The position numbers and the translations under genes were made by a program. Positions 35,527-44,679 of a stretch of 64,000 bases of DNA are shown here, piece by piece (positions within the stretch are counted from its first letter, which is position 1; the number at the start of each line of letters is the position of its first letter). The DNA is from Arcicella rosea. Its GTDB lineage: Bacteria; Bacteroidota; Bacteroidia; Cytophagales; Spirosomataceae. Under the pieces are notes generated by a model, which worked only from the letters and a program-made list of their open reading frames with translations, had not been told where the DNA came from and ran no database searches. The DNA is taken from positions 52,694 through 116,693 of the forward strand of contig NZ_JACHKT010000016.1 of NCBI RefSeq assembly GCF_014204325.1, read 5' to 3'.

Positions 35527-38326
35527 AAAAAGTCTTGCTCTTTTCATTTTATTGCCATTGCTGACCAAGGCTCAAGCGTATAAACTTTGGTACCAAAAGC
35601 CTGCGGAAAAATGGACAGATGCTTTACCAATTGGAAATGGAAGACTTGGTGCTATGGTTTTTGGAGGTGTCAAAAAAGACAGAATTCAGTTTAATGAAGA
35701 AACACTCTGGACGGGCGAACCACGCAATTATAATCATCCAGACGCTGCTAGATACTTAGGTAAAATCCGACAATTATTGCAAGAAGGCAAACAAAAAGAG
35801 GCAGAACAATTGGCGGAATCAAAATTCATGGGAACTAAAAGTAATGAAGGGAAACGTGAAGAATGGTTTGCAGAAGTTCGTCAATTAAAAGGCTTTTCGG
35901 GAAATCCAGCCGCAGAAAATTTTGATGATTCAGCTTGGAAAACGATTAAAGTACCAACTTATGAAGGTTGGGAAACCGTAGGTTTTGAAGGTTTAGACGG
36001 TGCGCTTTGGTTCAGAACCACTTTTGATTTACCTGAAAACTGGAAAGGCAAAAACCTGATATTAGATTTAAACCGAGTACGTGACCAAGATTTTACTTAT
36101 ATCAACGGAAAATTAATTGGCAATACCAATAATACAGATGTTAGAAAGTATGTAATTCCTGCTGGATTATTGAAAGTTGGGAAAAATAGCATCGCCATTC
36201 AAGTAATAAATTATTTTGATAAAGGAGGAATTGCGGGTTATAAAGACACAACTCGCCACATCGGAATTTATCCAGCCAATGAAAATGGAGAACAAAGAAT
36301 TTCTTTGGTAAAAGATTGGAAATACTTTATTCAAAACGATGAACCGCCAGCCGTTGGAAAATATCAAGCTGATTATCAGCCTTTTGGAGATTTGTTTCTT
36401 GATTTTAAAGGACTTCAAAATTTCGCCAATTATAAACGTGAATTATCGCTTTCGGAAGCGGTTGTAAGAACCATTTATACTTCAAAAGGTATTCAATTTA
36501 CGAGAGAATACTTTGCCAGCGAACCAGACCAAACCATCGTTATTCACCTTTCTGCCAGTCAGTTAAAAAGTATCAGTTTTGAGGCAAGTTTTAGCAGTCC
36601 GCATAAAAAATATGTTGTTCGTCAGCTTGATAAACATACTTTAAGTTTATCTGTAGCGGTTAGAAATGGCGTTCTGAAAGGAGAGAGTAATTTATTGATT
36701 CAAGCGAAAAACGGAAAAATTTCGATAGAAAATAACAAGATTTCAGTCGAGAATGCAGACGAAGTAAACTTGTATTTAGTCGCTGCGACAAATTTTATCT
36801 ATTATAAAAATACTTCGGGCAATCCTGTAGCTATTTGTCAGCAAAGACTAGCCAATATTCAAAAAAGTAAGCTTACTACTTCGCAAAATTTTGCCAAAAT
36901 CAAACAAAAACATTTAAAAGAGTATCAGCGATATTACAATACTTTTTCGATTGATTTTGGAAAAGACAAGTACGAAAACCTTCCAACCGACGAAAGAATA
37001 CAACAATTTCAACATCATTCAGACCCCTCATTTGCTGCGTTATATGTGCAGTATAGTCGCTACTTGTTGATTTCTTCTTCCAGATTAGGCACGCATCCAG
37101 CCAATTTGCAAGGCATTTGGAACGATTTACTAACGCCTCCTTGGGGAAGTAAATACACCACCAACATCAATGCAGAAATGAATTATTGGCCAGCCGAAGT
37201 ACTCAATCTTTCGCCAATGCACGAGTCACTTTTCAAGATGATTGAAGAATTGGCAAAAAATGGCAAAGAAACTGCCAAAACACATTACGATGCACGTGGT
37301 TGGTTGGTACATCATAACACGGATATTTGGCGAGGAACTGCTCCCATCAATGCGTCAAATCATGGGATTTGGGTAAGTGGTGGCGGTTGGTTGAGTCAGC
37401 ATCTTTGGGAACATTACTTGTTTACCCAAGATAAAAACTTCTTGAAAAACAAAGCTTATCCTATCATGAAAGGAGCTGCGGAATTCTTTGTTGATTTTCT
37501 GGTAAAAGATCCAAAAACAGGTTGGTTAATCAGTACACCAGCGAATTCTCCAGAAAATGGGGGTTTGGTGGCTGGTCCAACAATGGATCATCAGATTATC
37601 AGAAATCTGTTTAAAAACTGTATAGAAGCGAGTAAAGTATTGCATTTAGACGAAAAATTTCGGGATACTTTATTGACAAAATACAAACAGATTGCACCAA
37701 ATCAAATTGGGAAATACGGTCAATTACAAGAATGGTTGGAAGACAAAGATGATACTACGAACAAGCATCGTCATGTTTCGCATTTATGGGGCGTGCATCC
37801 CGGCAATGATATTACTTGGGAAGAATCTCCTGAAATGATGAAGGCGGCTAGACAATCCTTAATTTATCGTGGCGACGAAGGAACAGGCTGGAGTTTAGCG
37901 TGGAAAATTAATTTTTGGGCAAGATTCAAAGACGGTAATCATGCCATGAAAATGGTAAAAATGTTAATTCGTCCTGCCAGTGGAGCTGGGGGTTCTTATG
38001 TCAATTTATTTGATGCACATCCGCCTTTTCAGATAGATGGAAATTTTGGTGGTTCGGCTGGTATTGCTGAAATGCTTTTGCAAAGTCATACCAAATACAT
38101 TGATATTTTTCCCGCTTTACCCTCTGATTTACAAGAAGGAAGCGTAAAAGGCATTAAGGCAAGAGGCGGTTTTGAATTAGATTTTACTTGGAAAAATGGT
38201 AAGTTGACAAAACTAAAAATTCTTTCAAAAGCAGGAGAACGTTGTTACTTGAGATACGGAAGTAAGGAAATTGATTTCCAAACGACAAAAGGGAAAGTTT
38301 ACACATTTAATGGGGAATTGGAATAA
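35519..38326 (+). CDS. GH95 alpha-L-fucosidase/alpha-L-galactosidase with inserted galactose-binding-like domain
   Basis: 935-residue secreted enzyme (signal peptide LPLLTKAQA). GH95 opening KLWYQKPAEKWTDALPIGNGRLGAMVFGG is followed by the (alpha/alpha)6 barrel. Conserved residues are Asn549 and Asn551 in TTNINAEMNYWPAE, acid Glu679 in TPANSPENGG, and Asp840 in FQIDGNFGGSAGIAEML. Residues ~115-283 interrupt the N-terminal domain with a jelly-roll (AENFDDSAWKTIKVP ... GALWFRTTFDLP ... YFDKGGIAG), the kind normally inserted in large SASA esterases. In RG-II loci GH95 acts as alpha-L-galactosidase on chain A; fucosidase activity is the alternative. The stop overlaps the GH2 start by 1 bp. Confidence 0.92.
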   Translation: MNLKSLALFILLPLLTKAQAYKLWYQKPAEKWTDALPIGNGRLGAMVFGGVKKDRIQFNEETLWTGEPRNYNHPDAARYLGKIRQLLQEGKQKEAEQLAESKFMGTKSNEGKREEWFAEVRQLKGFSGNPAAENFDDSAWKTIKVPTYEGWETVGFEGLDGALWFRTTFDLPENWKGKNLILDLNRVRDQDFTYINGKLIGNTNNTDVRKYVIPAGLLKVGKNSIAIQVINYFDKGGIAGYKDTTRHIGIYPANENGEQRISLVKDWKYFIQNDEPPAVGKYQADYQPFGDLFLDFKGLQNFANYKRELSLSEAVVRTIYTSKGIQFTREYFASEPDQTIVIHLSASQLKSISFEASFSSPHKKYVVRQLDKHTLSLSVAVRNGVLKGESNLLIQAKNGKISIENNKISVENADEVNLYLVAATNFIYYKNTSGNPVAICQQRLANIQKSKLTTSQNFAKIKQKHLKEYQRYYNTFSIDFGKDKYENLPTDERIQQFQHHSDPSFAALYVQYSRYLLISSSRLGTHPANLQGIWNDLLTPPWGSKYTTNINAEMNYWPAEVLNLSPMHESLFKMIEELAKNGKETAKTHYDARGWLVHHNTDIWRGTAPINASNHGIWVSGGGWLSQHLWEHYLFTQDKNFLKNKAYPIMKGAAEFFVDFLVKDPKTGWLISTPANSPENGGLVAGPTMDHQIIRNLFKNCIEASKVLHLDEKFRDTLLTKYKQIAPNQIGKYGQLQEWLEDKDDTTNKHRHVSHLWGVHPGNDITWEESPEMMKAARQSLIYRGDEGTGWSLAWKINFWARFKDGNHAMKMVKMLIRPASGAGGSYVNLFDAHPPFQIDGNFGGSAGIAEMLLQSHTKYIDIFPALPSDLQEGSVKGIKARGGFELDFTWKNGKLTKLKILSKAGERCYLRYGSKEIDFQTTKGKVYTFNGELE

Positions 38327-41300
38327 TGAAAAAATGCTTTTATAGTTTATTTTGTTTGGCTTTTTTGTTGTTGAATTCAATGCAACCCAAAGCACAAACA
38401 CTTCTTCGGAAAGATATTTCATTAGATAATAATTGGTTTACTGCTGCTAAAGATTCGCTTGATAATTTTTCAGGTTTTGAAATAAGCACATTTTCGGTGA
38501 AAAATTGGAAAAAAGTAAATGTGCCACATAATTGGGATCAGTACGAAGGTTATCGCAGAATGCTTCATGGCAATAAGCATGGTTATGCGTGGTATCGTAA
38601 AACGTTTAAAGTACAAGAACTCAAAAATGGAAAACGCTTTTTTCTGTACTTTGAAGGCGTAAGTTCTTACGCAACCGTTTGGCTGAATGGGAAAAAAATA
38701 GGTACTCATGCAGGTGGAAGAACTACTTTTACGTTGGATGTAACGGATGTTATTTTAAGTCAGAATCAAGATAATACTTTAGCGGTTCGAGCCGACCATC
38801 CAGCCAATATTCAAGATTTACCTTGGGTTTGCGGTGGCTGTTCTCCAGAACGTGGTTTTTCGGAAGGTTCGCAACCGATGGGTATTTTTCGTCCTGTGCA
38901 TTTAGTCATTACGAATGAAGTACGGATTCAACCTTTCGGAATTCACATTTGGAATGATTCCACTGCTTCTGAAAAATCTGCTTTATTGCATCTTTCTACA
39001 GAAATTAAAAATTATGGGAACAAGCCTAAATCATTGATAATCCTGAATGAATTATTCAATAAAAATGGTCAGAAAGTAAGTGAAATAAGTTCAAAAATCA
39101 CACTCGCCACCAATACTGTCGCTAATGTCAATCAGCAATTTCCCGAAATTAAACATCCCATACTTTGGTCGATTGAGAATCCATATTTGTATCAAGTACG
39201 CACTAAAATCATTGAAAATGGCAATTTGATTGATGAAATAAAAACAGATTATGGCATTCGTACCATTAGTTGGCCAATTGGTAAAAAAGGTGCAAAACAG
39301 TTTTTATTGAATGGAAAACCTGTTTTTATCAATGGAATAGCCGAGTACGAACACCTGATTGGCAATAGTCATGCCTTTAGCAAAGAGCAAATTCATGCCA
39401 GAGTACAGCAAATTAAAGCGGCTGGTTTCAATGCCTTTCGTGATGCACATCAACCTCATAATTTACGCTATCAGCAATATTGGGACGAATCGGGAATTTT
39501 GTGGTGGCCACAAATGGCGGCACATGTTTGGTACGATACGCCTGCCTTCAGAGAAAATTTCAAAACACTTCTAAAAGATTGGATTAAGGAACGTAGAAAT
39601 AGTCCTTCGATTGTGCTTTGGGGTTTGGAAAACGAAAGTACTTTGCCCGAAGATTTTGCGAAAGAATGTACAGCATTGATTCGTCAGTTAGACCCAACGG
39701 CTTCTTCTCAAAGAAAAGTAACGACTTGCAACGGAGGAAAAGGAACCGATTGGGACGTTCCGCAAAACTGGACTGGTACTTATGGTGGTGACCCAAATTT
39801 ATATGGTGAAGACGTTGAAAGACAAGTATTAATTGGTGAATATGGTGCTTGGAGAACCATAGATTTACACAAAAATCAAGGTTTCTGCGAAGACAAAATG
39901 ACCAATTTGATGGAATTGAAAGTGCATTTGGCGGAAGCGGCGAAAGATAAAACGGCGGGACATTTCTTTTGGTTATTAAATTCACATGATAACCCTGGAA
40001 GAGTACAAGGCGGAGAAGGTTTACGAGAAATCGACCGTGTTGGGCCAGTTAATTACAAAGGCCTATTAACGCCTTGGGAAGAGCCATTGGATGTTTTTTA
40101 TATGTTTCGGGCAAATTATGCTTCCAAAACAAAAGAGCCGATGGTATATATTTCTTCGCATACTTGGGCAGACCGTTGGACGAAAACTGGCAAAAAAGAT
40201 AGCATCGTTGTGTATTCTAATGCCGATGAAGTAGAATTATTTAACGACGTCAATCATGTTTCTTTAGGAAAAAGAAAACGAAATGGCATAGGAACACATT
40301 TTCAATGGGATGGCGTAGATATTCAATACAATGTTTTGTATGCAGTAGCTTATGTAAATGGAAAAGCTGTGGCAAAAGATTATATCGTACTCAATCATTT
40401 ACCGAAAGCACTACATTTTCAGCGTCTTTATTCGGCTAAATCAGAAGTAGTGAGAGCCAAAAAAGGTTACCAATATTTGTACAGAGTAAATTGTGGTGGG
40501 AATCAGTACATCGACCATGAAGGAAATACATGGTTAGCCGACCAGCATAAAACCGATAAAAATACTTGGGGTTCAAGTTCTTGGGCAGATGATTTTAAAG
40601 GAATGCCAAGTTTTTTTGCCAGTCAAAGAAAAACGAATGACCCAATTACTGGTACAAAAGATTGGCAATTATTTCAAACATTTCGTTACGGTCGTGAAAA
40701 ATTGAAATATCATTTTAATGTTCCTGATGGAGAGTATTTAGTGGAATTGTATTTTACCGAACCTTGGCTTGGCACGGGTGGTGGCATGGATTGTTCGGCT
40801 TGGCGTTTATTTGATGTTTCAGTAAATGAGCAAACGGTTTTGAAAAATGTAGATATTTGGAAAGAAGCAGGACACGATGGTGCATTGAAGAAAACAGTGA
40901 AAGTAAAAATTAAGGGTGGTCAATTAGTGATTTCATTCCCGAATGTTAAGGCTGGTCAAGCACTTATTTCAGCCATTGCGATTGCTAGTTTGGATAAAAA
41001 ATTAAGCACAGTTACCCAAAATTCAGGCTTGATTCAAATGAAAGAAGTAAAAACTGATACAAAAATGCAATACTGGTTGGATACTGGCTATAAAGTATAT
41101 TCAGACGATGATGCACAATTTGTATCCTTGCCATCAAATTTGTACAGTGCAACATCCCTACAGTTTGCCCAAAATCAGAACACAGAAAAGCTTACATTTA
41201 CAGCCACAGAAAATATTGATGTTTTTGTGGCGATACCAACCAATTTGATTCAAAAACCAAATTGGTTGACTAGTTTTGAGGAAACGGGTACTTTCATCGA

Positions 41301-41844
41301 AAGTACTTATCAAAACAATACAGCTTATAAAGTTTTAAGAAAACGCTTATCGGTAGGAGAGGAGTTAACGTTGGGTAAAAATCCTGAAAATTCAGCACAT
41401 TACTTATTGATGATTAACCAAAACAGTACTATTGAACCTGCTTATGATTTAAAAACAGTAAAAAGTTATAAAGCCATTGAAGGTAAATTGCTAGGAGGTG
41501 CAGTGAAAGAAATATTGATGGAAAAAGAAAGAGTATCTTTCAAAAAACCATCTGGTGATGCTTTGGAGTGGACAATTTCAGTGGGTGTTGCCGATACTTA
41601 TTCCTTAATGATAAAGTATCATAATTCAAGTGATAAAGTTTTGCAGGCAAGGTTAGCCATTGTTGCAACGAATGGAACGGTGATAAAAAAAGGAGATTTA
41701 ATTTCTTTTCCACCTTCCAAAAAAGGGAAATGGAGTTATTATAACACAAGTACTGGAACAATGATTAACGCAGGAACTTACCAAATAAAATTGATGGCTG
41801 AAGATGCTGAAAATCTGAGCATTGATGCTATTGATGTGCAATAA
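38326..41844 (+). CDS. Multidomain GH2 beta-glycosidase with malectin and CBM-like C-terminus
   Basis: 1172 residues, signal peptide ending KAQTLLRK. GH2 jelly-roll (VNVPHNWDQYEGYRR), Ig-like domain and TIM barrel (FINGIAEYEHLIGNSHAF, GFNAFRDAHQPHN) are followed by acid/base Glu437 in LWGLENES and nucleophile Glu505 in VLIGEYGAW. Residues ~718-888 form a malectin-like domain (YRVNCGGNQYIDHEGNTWLADQ ... LVELYFTEPWLGTGGGMDCSAWRLFDV), and residues ~1040-1172 a CBM6/35-like sandwich ending AGTYQIKLMAEDAENLSIDAIDV. RG-II requires beta-glucuronidase and beta-galacturonidase GH2 enzymes; this one, coupled to GH95, may follow removal of L-galactose from glucuronate in chain A (inference). Confidence 0.85.
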   Translation: MKKCFYSLFCLAFLLLNSMQPKAQTLLRKDISLDNNWFTAAKDSLDNFSGFEISTFSVKNWKKVNVPHNWDQYEGYRRMLHGNKHGYAWYRKTFKVQELKNGKRFFLYFEGVSSYATVWLNGKKIGTHAGGRTTFTLDVTDVILSQNQDNTLAVRADHPANIQDLPWVCGGCSPERGFSEGSQPMGIFRPVHLVITNEVRIQPFGIHIWNDSTASEKSALLHLSTEIKNYGNKPKSLIILNELFNKNGQKVSEISSKITLATNTVANVNQQFPEIKHPILWSIENPYLYQVRTKIIENGNLIDEIKTDYGIRTISWPIGKKGAKQFLLNGKPVFINGIAEYEHLIGNSHAFSKEQIHARVQQIKAAGFNAFRDAHQPHNLRYQQYWDESGILWWPQMAAHVWYDTPAFRENFKTLLKDWIKERRNSPSIVLWGLENESTLPEDFAKECTALIRQLDPTASSQRKVTTCNGGKGTDWDVPQNWTGTYGGDPNLYGEDVERQVLIGEYGAWRTIDLHKNQGFCEDKMTNLMELKVHLAEAAKDKTAGHFFWLLNSHDNPGRVQGGEGLREIDRVGPVNYKGLLTPWEEPLDVFYMFRANYASKTKEPMVYISSHTWADRWTKTGKKDSIVVYSNADEVELFNDVNHVSLGKRKRNGIGTHFQWDGVDIQYNVLYAVAYVNGKAVAKDYIVLNHLPKALHFQRLYSAKSEVVRAKKGYQYLYRVNCGGNQYIDHEGNTWLADQHKTDKNTWGSSSWADDFKGMPSFFASQRKTNDPITGTKDWQLFQTFRYGREKLKYHFNVPDGEYLVELYFTEPWLGTGGGMDCSAWRLFDVSVNEQTVLKNVDIWKEAGHDGALKKTVKVKIKGGQLVISFPNVKAGQALISAIAIASLDKKLSTVTQNSGLIQMKEVKTDTKMQYWLDTGYKVYSDDDAQFVSLPSNLYSATSLQFAQNQNTEKLTFTATENIDVFVAIPTNLIQKPNWLTSFEETGTFIESTYQNNTAYKVLRKRLSVGEELTLGKNPENSAHYLLMINQNSTIEPAYDLKTVKSYKAIEGKLLGGAVKEILMEKERVSFKKPSGDALEWTISVGVADTYSLMIKYHNSSDKVLQARLAIVATNGTVIKKGDLISFPPSKKGKWSYYNTSTGTMINAGTYQIKLMAEDAENLSIDAIDVQ

Positions 41845-41845
41845 A

Positions 41846-41877
41846 TTGCTGGTTTGTCTAAAAAATCAGCAAAAATT
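41846..41877 (+). terminator. Probable weak terminator after GH2
   Basis: TTGCTG (41846-41851) pairs with CAGCAA (41867-41872), extended by G-T and T-A pairs, and is followed by AAATTTTC. The T run is short, so termination may be partial. Confidence 0.5.
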
Positions 41878-41887
41878 TTCAGAAGAA

Positions 41888-41952
41888 GATAATATCGTAT
41901 AATACAAAAGAAAAATCCTATAAATAACCAGAGAAATACTACTGTATATTTG
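41888..41952 (+). promoter_or_regulatory. Operator plus -7 box of second SSS transporter (site D)
   Basis: GATAATATCGTATAATAC starts at 41888 with core ATCGTATAAT at 41894-41903. The second half-site TATAAATA falls 29 bp on, as in site B. The -7 box TATATTTG is at 41945-41952, 57 bp after the operator start. The leader to the ATG is ~59 nt. Confidence 0.65.
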
Positions 41953-42011
41953 TCCTGTAGAATATAGAACAAAATACAGTTTTATAATCATACAATCCTG
42001 ATTTAGCATAC

Positions 42012-43562
42012 ATGAAAAACCTTCCATTTTTTGATTTAGCCATCATTATTATCTACTTAATAGGGATGGTTTTGGTAGGGTTTTATTTTTCGAGAAAGAA
42101 TAAAAACGCTGAGCAATTTACAACAGCCTCTGGTAAAATTCCAGGTTGGGCAATCGGAGCATCTATCTATGCTACTTTCTTGAGTAGCAATACATTTTTA
42201 GGTGTACCGGGCAAAGCCTTTGGTTCAAATTGGAATGCTTTTGTATTCAGTTTGTCGATGCCTTTGGCAGCTTGGGTTGCGTCGAAGTATTTTGTGCCTT
42301 TTTATCGAAATACGGGAGAAGTATCCGCTTATACGCACCTCGAACATCGATTTGGTGCATGGGCTAGAACTTACGCCGTTGTTTGTTTTTTATTAACACA
42401 ATTGGCTAGAATGGGTTCCATTTTTTTTGGAATAGCCCTTAGTTTACAGGCACTTACAGGTTATTCAATGGAAGTAATTATGTTGGTGATGGGTGTTTGT
42501 ATCATTATTTACACCGTTTTAGGTGGAATTGAGGCAGTTATCTGGACAGAAGTAGTTCAGGCAGTGATAAAAACCTTTGGTGCAATCTTGATTTTGTACC
42601 TGATTATCAACGAAATGGACGGCGGAGTTGGTAAAATCATTGATATTGGTGTTGCTAATAATAAGTTTAGCTTAGGCAGTTTTTCGCTTGATTTTGTGGA
42701 TTCATCGTTCTGGGTGGTTTTGTTGTACGGTTTTTTTATCAACCTCAATAATTTTGGGATGGATCAAAATTATATACAGCGCTATCATACAACAACATCG
42801 GTGAAAGAAGCGTCAAAATCGCTATGGCTTTGTGTGTGGTTATACGTGCCGGCTTCATTGATTTTCTTTGTAATAGGTGCATGTTTATTTGCCTATTATC
42901 AGGTAAACCCGGAACTGATTGAAGCTGTAAAACACCAAGTAGCACTTGAGCGATTGCCCAAGGCATCGCTAACAGAAATTAAGGCAATGATGGCAACTTT
43001 ACAACCAGCAGATTATGGCGATAAAGTAATGCCACATTTCATGGTAACGAAAATCCCAGCGGGATTAATGGGCTTAATTATTTCCGCAATTTTATCAGCG
43101 GCAATGAGCACTATCAGTTCAGGGATGAATTCATCGGCAACGGTTTTTTCTGTAGATATTTATCAACGATACATCAGTAAAAACAATAGCGAAAAGAAAC
43201 AAATGAATTTACTTCATATAGCTACGGTTGTATTTGGTTTGTTGGGAATGGGAACGGGAATTGCGATGATTGGCGTAAAAAGTATTTTGGATGTTTGGTG
43301 GCAATTATCAGGAATCTTTGCAGCGGGAATGTTAGGTTTATTTTTATTAGGAATCATCAGCCGTCAAACTAAAAACCATGAAGCATTTTTAGCAACGATT
43401 ATTGGAATTTTAGTCATTATCTGGATGACATTCTCTTCAAATTTGCCAGAAGAGTATGCTTTTTTAAGAAATACACTCCATAAAAATATGATTATCGTAA
43501 TAGGAACACTAAGCATTTTTCTCTCAGGAATTCTTATTACAAAACTTAAAAAACGAGCTTAA
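42012..43562 (+). CDS. SSS-family Na+/solute symporter
   Basis: 516-residue inner-membrane symporter with ~13 hydrophobic helices. Family signatures are GKIPGWAIGASIYATFLSSNTFLGVPGKAFGSNW, VLGGIEAVIWTEVVQAVIKTFGAILIL and SAILSAAMSTISSGMNSSATVFSVDIYQRY. The last is the sodium-site helix, and its wording resembles the NanT/sialic-acid-type SSS branch, which often sits beside DapA/NanA-family lyases, as here. Its promoter carries the RG-II operator (site D), so it is part of the regulon even though it is separate from the big operon. Substrate inferred as a monosaccharide or keto-deoxy acid. Confidence 0.9.
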   Translation: MKNLPFFDLAIIIIYLIGMVLVGFYFSRKNKNAEQFTTASGKIPGWAIGASIYATFLSSNTFLGVPGKAFGSNWNAFVFSLSMPLAAWVASKYFVPFYRNTGEVSAYTHLEHRFGAWARTYAVVCFLLTQLARMGSIFFGIALSLQALTGYSMEVIMLVMGVCIIIYTVLGGIEAVIWTEVVQAVIKTFGAILILYLIINEMDGGVGKIIDIGVANNKFSLGSFSLDFVDSSFWVVLLYGFFINLNNFGMDQNYIQRYHTTTSVKEASKSLWLCVWLYVPASLIFFVIGACLFAYYQVNPELIEAVKHQVALERLPKASLTEIKAMMATLQPADYGDKVMPHFMVTKIPAGLMGLIISAILSAAMSTISSGMNSSATVFSVDIYQRYISKNNSEKKQMNLLHIATVVFGLLGMGTGIAMIGVKSILDVWWQLSGIFAAGMLGLFLLGIISRQTKNHEAFLATIIGILVIIWMTFSSNLPEEYAFLRNTLHKNMIIVIGTLSIFLSGILITKLKKRA

Positions 43563-43719
43563 AAAGAAATAATAATATTTAATCTTTTAAATTTTTGGTG
43601 TAAACGTTAGTGTTTTTCACCCTGAAATTCTGTGCTCTTTTGGTTTCAAATGAAAGGCTGTAATTGTTTTGCTAACCGTTGAAATTCATTGAGAGAACAA
43701 CTTATCTAATTTAATCACG
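43563..43719 (+). other. Intergenic region before DapA-family gene; no clear promoter
   Basis: 157 bp. GGTGTAAA...TTTTTCACC forms a weak hairpin near 43598-43622, without a good T run. I see no GATAA operator and no exact TAnnTTTG box, so the DapA-family gene may be read from the transporter promoter. Confidence 0.35.
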
Positions 43720-44658
43720 ATGGAAAAATCGAAAAAAGGTTTTATCCCTGTCATGCTTACGCCTTTTAATGACAACGGATACATTGATTTTGATGCTTTA
43801 ACAAAACTCACAGAAATCTATTTAGAAGCTGGAGCGAGCGGTTTGTTTGCCAATTGCTTATCTAGTGAAATGTTTGAGCTTTCAGATCAAGAAAGAATTG
43901 CATCAATACAGCACGTTATTAAAGTAGTGAATGGAGCAGTTCCTGTTGTAGCAACTGGAACTTTTGGTGGAGCAATCGAAAAACAAGCGGATTTTGTAAA
44001 GAGAGTAAACGATACTGGAACAGAAGCTGTCATCTTGATAACCAGTTTGTTAGCGGATGAAAACGATGCCGATGAAGTATTTAATGAAAGAATTTTTGCT
44101 TTATTAGATAAAACAGAAAAAATTCCTGTAGGCTTTTATGAATGCCCCGTTCCTTATAAAAGAGTACTTTCTCCTACACAATTACAGGGTTTTGTTGAAA
44201 CTGGGAGAGTAATTTATCACAAAGATACTTGTTTGGATATTGAACAAGTAAAAGAGAAAATTAAGCTGACAGAGGGATATAAATTTGGTTTGTACGATGC
44301 TTATATGGCTCATGCTGTGGATACACTGAAAGCGGGTTCAGCTGGACTTTCTTGTATTCAAGGGAATTATTTTCCTGAGTTGATTGTGTGGCTTTGCGAT
44401 AATTATGAAGACGAATCTCAACAAAGTGAAGTAGCAAAAGTACAACAATTTTTGATTGATAACATGGATGTAATGCACAACGTATATCCTATAGTTTCAA
44501 AATACTTCTTACAAAAAAGAGGATTAGATATTTCAACTTTTACTCGCAGAAAAGTGGGTAATTTTACTGCTTCAGTCACCAAAGAAATCGAAACACTTTA
44601 TAATAATTACGGACTTTTGCAGGATGAGTTAGATTTAAAAATGGCTTTGAATTACTAA
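43720..44658 (+). CDS. DapA/NanA-family class I aldolase (dihydrodipicolinate synthase family)
   Basis: 312 residues, cytoplasmic. TIM barrel with GFIPVMLTPFNDNGYIDFDALTKLTEIYLEAGASGLFAN, Tyr140 in VGFYECPVPY and Schiff-base Lys168 in VIYHKDTC, the expected class I pair. The usual GGT/S-E pyruvate-carboxylate motif appears as NCLSSEMFELS. Family members cleave or form 2-keto-3-deoxy acids to pyruvate plus an aldehyde. The position directly after an RG-II-regulated transporter suggests splitting of a keto-deoxy acid such as Kdo, Dha or keto-deoxy-galactonate; this is inference. True lysine-pathway DapA is unlikely, given context and sequence. Confidence 0.85.
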   Translation: MEKSKKGFIPVMLTPFNDNGYIDFDALTKLTEIYLEAGASGLFANCLSSEMFELSDQERIASIQHVIKVVNGAVPVVATGTFGGAIEKQADFVKRVNDTGTEAVILITSLLADENDADEVFNERIFALLDKTEKIPVGFYECPVPYKRVLSPTQLQGFVETGRVIYHKDTCLDIEQVKEKIKLTEGYKFGLYDAYMAHAVDTLKAGSAGLSCIQGNYFPELIVWLCDNYEDESQQSEVAKVQQFLIDNMDVMHNVYPIVSKYFLQKRGLDISTFTRRKVGNFTASVTKEIETLYNNYGLLQDELDLKMALNY

Positions 44659-44679
44659 AAACACATTTTTAGACCAATA

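Noticed and set aside
43720..44658. Calling the DapA-family gene lysine-pathway dapA
   Set aside because: The sequence lacks the usual GTTGE motif (NCLSSE instead), and the sugar-locus context points to another substrate.
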